Shown: one piece after another, positions 1-5,688 of the stretch
Layout: the number at the start of each line of letters is the position of its first letter
Numbering within the stretch: the stretch's first letter is position 1
Assembly: GCA_018883705.1 (NCBI GenBank)
Contig: JAHLFQ010000182.1
Coordinates: 1 to 5,688 of the forward strand
Length of the DNA stretch: 5,688 nt
Direction of reading: 5' to 3'
Origin: Candidatus Cellulosilyticum pullistercoris
GTDB taxonomy: Bacteria > Bacillota > Clostridia > Lachnospirales > Cellulosilyticaceae
The notes under the pieces: model-generated
What the model saw: the letters and a program-made list of their open reading frames with translations, nothing else
Told to the model about the DNA's origin: nothing
Database searches by the model: none
Program-made: the position numbers and the translations under genes

Positions 1-137
1 TTTTAGGTGCTCTCTTACTTCTTTTAGGCGTCTTATTATTTGCCTTCTGGACATATAACCCGCCTAATTTACCACTCTTTAAGGATTTATCTAATAGCCA
101 AATTGTTGTCTCTTCATTTTCTTCAGTTACTATATAG
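1..137 (+). CDS. C-terminal fragment of an unidentified membrane protein (5' end outside window)
   Basis: The frame whose first full codon is at base 3 stays open to a TAG at 135-137, giving 44 residues. The fragment starts with a strongly hydrophobic stretch (LGALLLLLGVLLFAFW, about 16 residues) that looks like most of a membrane helix. It continues with a Pro-rich turn (YNPPNLP) and a polar tail ending SSFSSVTI. The other two forward frames hit stops at base 4 and near base 56, so this is the only frame that can carry an incoming plus-strand gene. A large hairpin with a T-rich tail begins 26 bases after the stop, which supports a real gene end. The family cannot be recognised from this much sequence. 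It could also be a chance open frame, but the helix followed by stop and terminator makes a true gene end more likely. Confidence 0.5.
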   Translation, partial: LGALLLLLGVLLFAFWTYNPPNLPLFKDLSNSQIVVSSFSSVTI

Positions 138-163
138 GTGATTCAATTTTAACTCTAAATACT

Positions 164-235
164 AAATAAGGTCATCCTCTTCATTAGGTACTGCGTCTAT
201 GCTAAGCATATCTAATGTAAAGAATGACCTTATTT
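164..235. terminator. Compound hairpin terminator between convergent genes
   Basis: A perfect 12-bp outer stem pairs AAATAAGGTCAT (164-175) with ATGACCTTATTT (224-235). Inside it, 178-181 pairs with 220-223, 182-187 (CATTAG) with 212-217 (CTAATG), and 198-202 (TATGC) with 206-210 (GCATA). This gives about 27 base pairs interrupted by small bulges (176-177, 218-219) and an asymmetric internal loop (188-197). On the plus strand the stem runs into a T-rich tail (231-242), so it can end the gene stopping at 137. On the minus strand it lies 8 bases past the stop of the 102-residue gene, with a weaker U-rich tail. A bidirectional terminator is the simplest reading. The 48-base structured interior is longer than a usual terminator loop. 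Confidence 0.7.
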
Positions 236-243
236 TTATTTTC

Positions 244-552
244 TTATTTATAATCTGCAGTTATAGATGGTAAATTTCCTAAATTATTAGATTCATCACC
301 ATCTGCAAGTGAACGAATATATTCACTGCCATCTTTAGAAGTAGATACCCCTACATGCTTTAATTCATTACGTTTAGCCATATCAACGGCTTGTTGTACT
401 GAAATATGCTTACCAGATTCTAATTCATAACCTACTACTTCACCGCCTGATTTAATAAGCTTAGTAATTTGCTGTGCACCTTCTCCGCCTTCTGAAACAA
501 CCTTATTAACGACATTTGAAAAGCTTAAATCACCTTTATATGAATCAGCCAT
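244..552 (-). CDS. Small DUF3892-like protein
   Basis: This gene encodes 102 residues, acidic overall, with no signal peptide and no membrane helix, so probably cytoplasmic. The recognisable part is residues 27-95. It holds a strand-like segment with GYELESGKHIS (41-51), a helix QQAVDMAKRNEL (53-64), a GVS strand, then DGSEYIRSLADGDESNNLGNLP (74-95) near the C-terminus. This order, ending in an IRS..DG..xNNL.NLP signature, is what I recall for the DUF3892 family of small uncharacterised Firmicutes proteins. No biochemical function is known to me. The ATG at 550-552 is preceded by AAAGGAGG (560-567) with 7-base spacing, which fixes the start. About 25 residues before the domain (SFSNVVNKVVSEGGEG) form an N-terminal extension. 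A promoter candidate lies at 581-610, and the gene ends at the 164-235 hairpin, so it appears to be transcribed alone. The gene is very likely real. The family name comes from memory of the motif pattern. Confidence 0.85.
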   Translation of the reverse strand: MADSYKGDLSFSNVVNKVVSEGGEGAQQITKLIKSGGEVVGYELESGKHISVQQAVDMAKRNELKHVGVSTSKDGSEYIRSLADGDESNNLGNLPSITADYK

Positions 553-580
553 TATTTAGCCTCCTTTATTAATGAGTTTT

Positions 581-610
581 ATAATAGTATTATTTAATAA
601 ACCAGCTCAA
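581..610 (-). promoter_or_regulatory. Candidate promoter of the DUF3892-like gene
   Basis: Read on the minus strand, TTGAGC (605-610) and TATTAT (581-586) are separated by 18 bases, resembling the housekeeping -35/-10 pair with mismatches in both boxes. The start point would fall near 574, giving a leader of about 20 bases that just contains the AAAGGAGG site at 560-567. The region is very AT-rich, so a chance match is possible. Confidence 0.4.
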
Positions 611-681
611 TTTATGTATTTTTCGATTTACCTTTCATTTCTTTGTAAAATATTGCACTTATTTCGTCTATTTTATTTTTT

Positions 682-711
682 TTCACCCATTACACACAGA
701 AATGCTATAAA
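682..711 (+). promoter_or_regulatory. Candidate extended -10 promoter of the DUF4340-type gene
   Basis: TTCACC (682-687) and TATAAA (706-711) are 18 bases apart. The -10 box is preceded by TGC (703-705), an extended -10 element of the TGnTATAAT kind, which would compensate for the poor -35. Transcription would begin near 718, leaving a leader of about 117 bases before the ATG at 835. I see no known riboswitch in that leader. The 282 bases between the two divergent genes (553-834) otherwise contain AT-rich sequence without a credible coding frame. Confidence 0.5.
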
Positions 712-834
712 ATATTAGATGTAATTTGATTACGATAACATTAAAGTTAAAACACAAGATATTACCAAATTAAAGCCCTTTCAAGTAAAAAACTTTCTAA
801 GGACTACTGTCTGGGTTAAAAGGAGACACTTATT

Positions 835-1836
835 ATGAAAAAATCAGTAACACTTATTCTAACCGCCCTTATCTTAGTTGTACTTATTGTTGTCCTTATA
901 TTTGCTAGCAATAATAAGTCTCAAGAAGAAGCTAGTACTTCTCCTCAAGCAAATACTTCTACAGAATCTGATAGCAGTGACACAAATACTAAAAGTATTT
1001 CTAGACTCTCAATTGGTGGTACAGATTTTCCCTCTATGACTGTTGAGATTAGCGATAAACAAAATGGTATTATCACTGCTTATGATTTAATAACAGATAC
1101 ACTAGATCATGTGTCTGTAAACAATAGCACCCTTGATACACTCATCAACTCATTACCTGATTTTTCAGTAGATAGCTTAATTGCAGATGATGTAACTGAC
1201 TTAAGTGCCTATGGCCTAGACCAACCTAAGCTTCATTTAGTGATTGATTTCTATAATCCTAGCATACCTTTTGAAGAGGGTAGCTTTCCAGATATAACAA
1301 CAACTCTTGACTTTATCTGGGGAAATGAGCTTGAAGATGGTAAAATTGCTTTTATGAGAACTGGTGAAAAGAGTGTTTATTCTATGGATGCCAGCTTCTT
1401 AGATGCCCTTAAAGAAGTTGCTACACCATTTAATCTTTCAAGTAAATTTATTGAACTTCCTTACATATCAGATGTAAAAGCTATTGATATTACCTATGCA
1501 GATGCCACCTATCACATAGATGTTGATGAAGCAAATGCAAGCTATGCGCTTAACAATAAGTCTATTGAACAAGATGCTTTTAAAGCTTTATACCGCTCTG
1601 TTATTGGTATTTATGCAGAGCTTGAATTAGAAGATAAGAGTGAAGATACCACACCAGAGGTAACTATTACCTATACGATGCAAGATGATTCAACTAAGTC
1701 TGCTATTTTTACTCAATCAACAAACGATGAGTACTATCAAACAGTCCTTAATGATAGTATGATTGTTGGATGTAGTAAAACACAATTATCTAATCTTAAA
1801 ACAACACTCGATGAAGCACTTAACGCTAGTGCTTAA
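835..1836 (+). CDS. Membrane-anchored DUF4340-type protein
   Basis: This gene encodes 333 residues. It begins MKKS followed by one long hydrophobic segment (about residues 5-24), then a Ser/Thr/Glu-rich linker (about 28-55) and an acidic extracytoplasmic domain. There is no lipobox: the only Cys is residue 313, so the N-terminal segment should act as an uncleaved anchor or ordinary signal. The domain shows the pattern I associate with DUF4340: LSAYGLDQPKLHLVIDF (123-139), then a strand-rich part with DFIWGNELEDGKIAFMRTG (159-177), SVYSMDASFLDAL (180-192), and a second module starting around FIELPYISDVKAIDITY (205-221). DUF4340 proteins have unknown function and are sometimes found beside ABC transporter components; no such partner is visible here. 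The start is set by AAAAGGAG (818-825), 9 bases before the ATG. A perfect 16-bp terminator follows 3 bases after the stop, so the gene ends its transcript. The extracytoplasmic location is well supported and the family call moderately so. Confidence 0.85.
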   Translation: MKKSVTLILTALILVVLIVVLIFASNNKSQEEASTSPQANTSTESDSSDTNTKSISRLSIGGTDFPSMTVEISDKQNGIITAYDLITDTLDHVSVNNSTLDTLINSLPDFSVDSLIADDVTDLSAYGLDQPKLHLVIDFYNPSIPFEEGSFPDITTTLDFIWGNELEDGKIAFMRTGEKSVYSMDASFLDALKEVATPFNLSSKFIELPYISDVKAIDITYADATYHIDVDEANASYALNNKSIEQDAFKALYRSVIGIYAELELEDKSEDTTPEVTITYTMQDDSTKSAIFTQSTNDEYYQTVLNDSMIVGCSKTQLSNLKTTLDEALNASA

Positions 1837-1839
1837 ATA

Positions 1840-1883
1840 AAAAAGGTCTGATACAAGATAACTTCTATGTATCAGACCTTTTT
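1840..1883. terminator. Strong bidirectional intrinsic terminator
   Basis: A perfect 16-bp inverted repeat pairs AAAAAGGTCTGATACA (1840-1855) with TGTATCAGACCTTTTT (1868-1883), with a 12-base loop. The arms carry an A-run on one side and a T-run on the other, so the RNA hairpin has a U-tail in both directions. It lies just after the DUF4340-type stop (1834-1836) and 20 bases beyond the glmM stop (1904-1906), serving both convergent genes. Confidence 0.95.
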
Positions 1884-1903
1884 CATATACCTTCTATATT
1901 CTT

Positions 1904-3259
1904 TTATTGACCTAGCTTTTCTTCAATGAAGCTTGCAAGTTTTTTAGCTTCTGCTTCCATAACTGCTTTATCTTTTCCTTCAATCATAACACGTACAAGT
2001 GGTTCTGTACCTGAAGGTCTAATAAGTACTCTTCCTTCTCCATTGAATTTAGCTTCAAGTGCATTAATTTGCTCTTGAATTTCTGGATCTTCGCTGTAAG
2101 CATGTTTGTTCTCTGTCTTAACTTTAGCATTGACAAGTACCTGTGGGAAAACTTGCATGCATTGCTTAAGCTCAGATAATGGTTTACCAGTTTTCTTCAT
2201 AACATAAAGAAGTTGAATCGCTGTAATAAGCCCATCTCCAGTTGTATTGTAATCAAGGAAAATAACGTGTCCTGATTGCTCTCCACCAAGGTTATAACCA
2301 TGTTTTAACATTTTTTCAAGCACATAACGATCCCCTACTCTTGTTTGAATAAGACTTACGCCTTCTTCTTTGCTCATTACTGTTAATCCAAGGTTACTCA
2401 TAACGGTTGCAACAATCGTATCTCTTTTTAAGACACCACGTTTCTTCATATCTAAACCAACAATACTTAAAATTTGGTCTCCATCAATTAATTCACCTTT
2501 TTCATCTACACCAAGACAACGGTCTGCATCACCATCGAAGGCAATACCAGCTTGAACACCACGTCCAACAACTTGGCTTTGAAGATCATTCATATGTGTT
2601 GAACCACACATTCTATTGATATTAATTCCATTTGGCTTATGATGAATCAGTTCAACCTCTGCACCAAGTCTTTCAAGTGCAATAGGTGCTACTTCTGAAG
2701 CTGCACCGTTGGCACAGTCAACAAGTACTTTAAGTCCTTTTAAGTCTCCTGAAATTGTATTACATACAAAATCAATATATTTATCAATGACTGAATGATC
2801 CATTTCCCATGTACCAATTTCTTCCCCTATTGGCATTGGAATACTTTCACTTCTAGCTAAAATTAGGTTTTCAATTTCTTCTTCTAATTCATCACGTAAT
2901 TTATATCCTTCACTATTGAAGAATTTAATCCCGTTGAATTCTACTGGATTATGAGATGCTGAAATCATTACCCCTGCATCTGCACCTAATTCTCTTACTA
3001 AGTATGCTACTGCTGGTGTAGGCACTACACCAATAGAGATAGCCTTCGCACCTACTGAACAAATCCCTGCTACAAGTGCTGCTTCAAGCATTGTTCCTGA
3101 AATACGTGTGTCTCTAGCAACAAGAATAATTGGTTGTTTTCTACTTGTTTCTTTGGTTAATACATAAGCACCTGCCTGACCTACTTGATAAGCAAGTTGT
3201 CCTGTAAGCTCTGTATTGGCTACGCCTCTAACACCATCTGTTCCAAATAATTTACCCAT
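1904..3259 (-). CDS. glmM: Phosphoglucosamine mutase GlmM
   Basis: GlmM converts glucosamine-6-phosphate to glucosamine-1-phosphate in the cytoplasm, the step between GlmS and GlmU on the route to UDP-N-acetylglucosamine for peptidoglycan and other envelope polymers. The 451 residues match the usual family length of about 445-450, so the gene is complete. It starts MGKLFGTDGVRGVAN, the classic N-terminus. The catalytic loop is ISASHNP, with the phosphorylated Ser at residue 102. The metal-binding loop is DGDADR (242-247), the sugar-specificity loop GEQSGH (326-331), and the phosphate-binding loop RPSGTEP (414-420) in the C-terminal domain. All key residues are present. The ATG at 3257-3259 has only a weak GTGAGG ribosome site (3270-3275) at 10-base spacing, yet conservation of the N-terminus fixes the start. 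A good promoter at 3308-3336 and terminators on both sides indicate single-gene transcription. The cdaA and ybbR genes that often precede glmM in Firmicutes are absent here. Confidence 0.98.
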   Translation of the reverse strand: MGKLFGTDGVRGVANTELTGQLAYQVGQAGAYVLTKETSRKQPIILVARDTRISGTMLEAALVAGICSVGAKAISIGVVPTPAVAYLVRELGADAGVMISASHNPVEFNGIKFFNSEGYKLRDELEEEIENLILARSESIPMPIGEEIGTWEMDHSVIDKYIDFVCNTISGDLKGLKVLVDCANGAASEVAPIALERLGAEVELIHHKPNGININRMCGSTHMNDLQSQVVGRGVQAGIAFDGDADRCLGVDEKGELIDGDQILSIVGLDMKKRGVLKRDTIVATVMSNLGLTVMSKEEGVSLIQTRVGDRYVLEKMLKHGYNLGGEQSGHVIFLDYNTTGDGLITAIQLLYVMKKTGKPLSELKQCMQVFPQVLVNAKVKTENKHAYSEDPEIQEQINALEAKFNGEGRVLIRPSGTEPLVRVMIEGKDKAVMEAEAKKLASFIEEKLGQ

Positions 3260-3307
3260 TTTTATCTGGCCTCACTTTCTCTGAGTGAATTTTTACTTAT
3301 CTTTTTT

Positions 3308-3336
3308 ATTATAAACACAAAGGCCCATTGTTACAA
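3308..3336 (-). promoter_or_regulatory. glmM promoter
   Basis: On the minus strand TTGTAA (3331-3336) and a perfect TATAAT (3308-3313) are separated by exactly 17 bases, a good housekeeping sigma-factor promoter. Transcription would start near 3301, giving a leader of about 40 bases before the glmM ATG. The promoter lies downstream of the 3405-3451 terminator, so glmM is insulated from the upstream genes. Confidence 0.7.
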
Positions 3337-3404
3337 TACTTTCATACACCCCTTTATTCCTTAAGACGACTTATTCTATGTAGCTTCTTTTACTCTATAC
3401 TACA

Positions 3405-3451
3405 AAAAACAGCATTCTAGGAAATGCTTAGTTTCCTAAAATGCTGTTTTT
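3405..3451 (-). terminator. Intrinsic terminator of the 65-residue gene
   Basis: AAAAACAGCATT (3405-3416) pairs with AATGCTGTTTTT (3440-3451), and TAGGAAA (3418-3424) pairs with TTTCCTA (3432-3438). This makes a 19-bp stem with a single C/A mismatch (3417/3439) and a 7-base loop. On the minus strand the hairpin is followed by six T residues (3404-3409), and it begins 11 bases past the stop of the small gene. The mirror T-run (3447-3451) would also allow function on the plus strand. Confidence 0.92.
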
Positions 3452-3462
3452 AGACCGTCTAG

Positions 3463-3660
3463 TTAACTTCTATCCTCTTTCTCATCTATTTCATCAGTCC
3501 ACTGTGTTTCTCTTCTTGCCTTTATAATATCCCATATTACAACAGCAATAATAAGTCCAATGAGCACAACTGCTGCTGCAACAGGAAATCCTGAACTATT
3601 TACCTGCTGATTGGATGTAGCGTTTAATAATAGACTTCCTACTAATCCCCAATAACTCAT
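3463..3660 (-). CDS. Small single-pass membrane protein, unknown function
   Basis: This gene encodes 65 residues and I do not recognise the family. Residues 1-25 are mostly neutral and polar (with NATSNQQVNSSG), followed by one clear membrane helix at about residues 26-43 (VAAAVVLIGLIIAVVIW). The tail is charged: KARR directly after the helix, then an acidic stretch (DEIDEKEDRS). By the positive-inside rule, the KARR cluster places the C-terminus in the cytoplasm and the short N-terminus outside. The ATG at 3658-3660 is preceded by an unusually G-rich ribosome site with GGAGG at 3667-3671, 6 bases upstream. A strong terminator follows the stop. Helix, ribosome site and terminator together make this a credible gene despite its size. 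It sits between glmM and the P-type ATPase on the same strand, but the spacing of about 200 bases on either side and the separate terminators argue against an operon. A role as a small regulator of a membrane partner would be a guess. Confidence 0.8.
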   Translation of the reverse strand: MSYWGLVGSLLLNATSNQQVNSSGFPVAAAVVLIGLIIAVVIWDIIKARRETQWTDEIDEKEDRS

Positions 3661-3663
3661 ATG

Positions 3664-3714
3664 CCCCCTCCCCTTTCTGACTCTTTCTCTCTCTTTTCTT
3701 CTTTTTATCTTCTT
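3664..3714 (-). promoter_or_regulatory. Purine-rich leader with G-rich ribosome binding site
   Basis: In the transcribed (minus) sense 48 of 51 bases are purines; the exceptions correspond to plus-strand bases 3679, 3680 and 3707. The stretch 3681-3706 is 26 purines in a row. The part nearest the start codon, AAAGGGGAGGGGG (3664-3676), contains the Shine-Dalgarno site. Such an unstructured A/G leader would keep the start accessible. A regulatory protein site is possible but unproven. Confidence 0.5.
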
Positions 3715-3808
3715 AATTTATCATTTCTTATTAACACTATATGCATCTTAAATAATTAGTAGCACTCTGTATTTCAACTATTTCACTTAATAGTAATCCA
3801 CAAAGTAA

Positions 3809-3865
3809 ATCAAAATAATCGTAATCATCCACATTAATGCACACAAAAGTGTGTATTATTTTGAT
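3809..3865. terminator. Nested inverted repeats at the ATPase gene end, possible terminator
   Basis: An inner hairpin pairs TAATGCACAC (3835-3844) with GTGTGTATTA (3849-3858) across an AAAA loop, including one G/T wobble. An outer 11-bp repeat, ATCAAAATAAT (3809-3819) and ATTATTTTGAT (3855-3865), encloses it, and the two stems compete for 3855-3858. The ATPase stop codon (3856-3858) lies inside the stems. For minus-strand transcripts the outer stem ends in a U-rich arm and is followed by TTTACTTTG, so termination is plausible though not canonical. The plus-strand sense has a T-rich tail but no plus-strand gene to end. Confidence 0.5.
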
Positions 3866-5688
3866 ATTTTCTTTCTATTTACTTTTTGCATCCATTGACA
3901 TATAAGGGTTAAATATCTGAAGATCGGTTCTGAGGCAATGGTAAAAACAAAAAGAAGCATGGTACATTTAATAGAAATATCGCTCATAGCAAATAAATGA
4001 CTCATAAAATATCTACAAAATATCATACCTGTTATCATACTAAAGAAAATCATCCACCGCCATCTATTCATAGGTAGGCTAATACGATAGAGAATCATAA
4101 AACCTACTACTGCCATTAAAAGTACACTTGCTGTTGATATATCTTCACTGTCTACTCCAAACTCAAATCCAAATATAATAAGTGCACTCACAATAAAGAA
4201 ATCCGTAAGCCCTGCCGGCAAAGCTTTAAAAAGGACATTAGTTATAAAACGTCCTTCAATACGATTTGTATTTTTCTCTAATGCTAGTAAAAAAGCAGGT
4301 ATACCAATCGTAAACATACTAATAAGAGAAACTTGTGAAGGTTGTAATGGATAATTTACTAAAAAGATAATGGAAAAGAGTGACATCATCAATGAGAATA
4401 AATTCTTGACTAAGAATAAACTTGCTGAACGTTCAATATTATTGACAACTCTCCTTCCTTCTCTGACTACTGAAGGCATACAAGCAAAATTAGATTCAAG
4501 TAACACTAGCTGAGCTGCTTGAGCTGCTACATCACTTCCTGAAGCCATGGCAATACTACAATCTGCATCTTTTAATGCAAGTACATCATTTACACCATCT
4601 CCCGTCATAGCTACTGTATGTCCTGCTGCCTTTAAAGCACGTACAAACTGTCTTTTTTGATTTGGTGTGACTCTTCCAAAGACTGTATAGCGCTGTATAG
4701 CTTCCTCTACTGCTACTTCTGTAGTTAAGGTCGAGGCATCTATATAACGATCTGCATCTTTAATACCTGCTTCTAGAGCCACTTTAGATACAGTGACTGG
4801 GTGATCTCCCGAAATAACCTTAATCTCTACTCCTTGCCTTTCAAAATAATTAAAAGTTTCCTTTGCCTCTTTACGAATAGGATTAGAAAGAAGCACTAAT
4901 GCCTTAGGCTCCACCTTATTAGTAAGTGTTTTGCCATCAATCATTCCCTCATAAAGTCCATAAACTAATACACGATAGCCCTCACTACTATAGGTATGAA
5001 TCAGCTTTTCATAGTCACCTACTTGCTCTCGCAATACAAATTCAGGGGCACCTAATACATAGGCTTGTCCTTCAAAGGTAGCACTACTATATTTAGTAGT
5101 AGAGGAAAAAGAGGTAATACTTTCTGCCTTTCTACCTGTACTTTCAGTAAAATACTCGGCTAATGCCTCCATGGTTGCATTATCTCTTGCCATAGCATGA
5201 ACAAAATCACCCATACTGAATTTTAAAGAAGCTACATCAGAATCTAAAAGAGGTTCTATAGGAATAAGTCCACTTACTGTCATTGTATTTTCTGTAATCG
5301 TTCCTGTTTTGTCTACACAAAGTACATTAACCCTAGCTAACGTTTCTATACATTTCATATCATGTACAAGCACTTTCTTCTTTGCCAAATGCCTTACACT
5401 TACTGCAAGTGCTACACTCGTTAATAAATAAAGTCCCTCTGGAATCATACCAATCACCGCTGCTACTGTAGATGTTACACTTCCTTTGAAGCTACTTCCT
5501 AATATATAGTGTTGCTCATAAAATAAAACGATACTAATAGGAATAATTAAGATGCCTACCGCTTTTACAATGACATTAAGTGACCGCATCATTTCAGACT
5601 GCTCTCCTTCTTTTAATGCCTTTGCTTCTAAGGTTAGTTTTGCTGCATAAGAATCTTTTCCAACTTTATCTAGTCTTGCATAGCACTT
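3856..5688 (-). CDS. P-type cation-transporting ATPase, CtpE-like (N-terminus outside window)
   Basis: This is an ATP-driven cation transporter in the cytoplasmic membrane. The frame is open to the right edge, so the ATG at 5590-5592 is internal. The 32 residues before it (KCYARLDKVGKDSYAAKLTL, then EAK) are typical sequence from the end of the actuator domain. Counting from that internal Met, the transmembrane motif PEGL is at 51-54 and the phosphorylated Asp of DKTGT is D94. A reduced KGAPE motif reads LGAPE (180-184), SGDHP is at 261-265, and the hinge motif TGDGVNDVLALKDAD is at 330-344. About six C-terminal helices follow (roughly 391-412, 418-437, 459-478, 487-505, 511-530, 541-560). 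At least 610 residues are present; 150-250 are probably missing. PEGL without a following Pro, SGD instead of TGD, and FTIGIPAFLLALE in the sixth helix fit the CtpE-like subgroup. Mycobacterial CtpE is linked to calcium uptake, but substrate transfer to this protein is inference. All catalytic residues are present. Confidence 0.95.
   Translation of the reverse strand, partial: KCYARLDKVGKDSYAAKLTLEAKALKEGEQSEMMRSLNVIVKAVGILIIPISIVLFYEQHYILGSSFKGSVTSTVAAVIGMIPEGLYLLTSVALAVSVRHLAKKKVLVHDMKCIETLARVNVLCVDKTGTITENTMTVSGLIPIEPLLDSDVASLKFSMGDFVHAMARDNATMEALAEYFTESTGRKAESITSFSSTTKYSSATFEGQAYVLGAPEFVLREQVGDYEKLIHTYSSEGYRVLVYGLYEGMIDGKTLTNKVEPKALVLLSNPIRKEAKETFNYFERQGVEIKVISGDHPVTVSKVALEAGIKDADRYIDASTLTTEVAVEEAIQRYTVFGRVTPNQKRQFVRALKAAGHTVAMTGDGVNDVLALKDADCSIAMASGSDVAAQAAQLVLLESNFACMPSVVREGRRVVNNIERSASLFLVKNLFSLMMSLFSIIFLVNYPLQPSQVSLISMFTIGIPAFLLALEKNTNRIEGRFITNVLFKALPAGLTDFFIVSALIIFGFEFGVDSEDISTASVLLMAVVGFMILYRISLPMNRWRWMIFFSMITGMIFCRYFMSHLFAMSDISIKCTMLLFVFTIASEPIFRYLTLICQWMQKVNRKKISK

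Noticed and set aside
615..719. A 34-codon open frame on the plus strand in the divergent intergenic region
   Set aside because: It has no ribosome binding site, its composition is that of AT-rich noncoding DNA (many Phe, Leu, Ile and Tyr), and it overlaps the candidate promoter of the next gene.
2370..2619. Open frames of 61 and 70 codons on the plus strand
   Set aside because: They lie wholly inside glmM on the opposite strand, in a region whose reverse translation contains conserved GlmM motifs. Neither resembles a known protein, and both are explained as shadows of the real gene.
3270..3288. Small hairpin (TCACT/AGTGA, 7-base loop) covering the weak glmM ribosome site, as a translation switch
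   Set aside because: Five base pairs with a 7-base loop are marginally stable and easily expected by chance. No ligand-binding structure is seen in the leader of about 40 bases.
727..3826. Ten-base match TGATTACGAT upstream of the DUF4340-type gene and, on the minus strand, after the ATPase gene, as a shared regulator site
   Set aside because: Tens of 10-base matches are expected by chance in a window this size. The second copy lies downstream of a gene end and not in a promoter, and neither copy is palindromic.
5590..5592. The ATG as the true start of the P-type ATPase
   Set aside because: The frame continues without a stop to base 5688 and encodes the conserved end of the actuator domain. 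A protein starting here would lack the first helices and most of that domain.

Overview
This is an AT-rich window with strong GGAGG-type ribosome binding sites, U-run hairpin terminators, and protein families (GlmM, DUF4340, DUF3892-like, CtpE-like P-type ATPase) that fit a low-GC Gram-positive bacterium. The class Clostridia is most likely, possibly a relative of Lachnospiraceae or Cellulosilyticum. The lineage is inferred from composition and protein style, not from a marker search. It reads as ordinary chromosomal core and near-core sequence. I see no insertion sequence, phage gene, CRISPR array, tRNA or rRNA.

Layout: (1) 1-137, plus strand, the last 44 codons of an unidentified membrane protein cut by the left edge. 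(2) 164-235, a long compound hairpin between two convergent genes. (3) 244-552, minus strand, a 102-residue DUF3892-like protein. (4) 553-834, a divergent intergenic region of 282 bases with one promoter candidate facing each way. (5) 835-1836, plus strand, a membrane-anchored extracytoplasmic DUF4340-type protein. (6) 1840-1883, a strong bidirectional terminator. (7) 1904-3259, minus strand, glmM, complete and with its own promoter. (8) 3405-3451, a strong terminator. (9) 3463-3660, minus strand, a 65-residue single-pass membrane protein with a very purine-rich leader. (10) 3809-3865, nested inverted repeats overlapping the end of the next gene. (11) 3856-5688, minus strand, a P-type cation ATPase whose N-terminus lies beyond the right edge.

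Almost every gene has its own hairpin terminator, so these look like single-gene transcription units, not an operon. GlmM supplies glucosamine-1-phosphate for peptidoglycan precursors. The ATPase probably moves a cation, perhaps calcium. The other proteins have no assigned role, and nothing in the sequence links the genes into one pathway. I did not find a convincing new system. The least explained items are the compound hairpin at 164-235, the almost pure purine leader of the 65-residue protein, and the structure around the ATPase stop codon.
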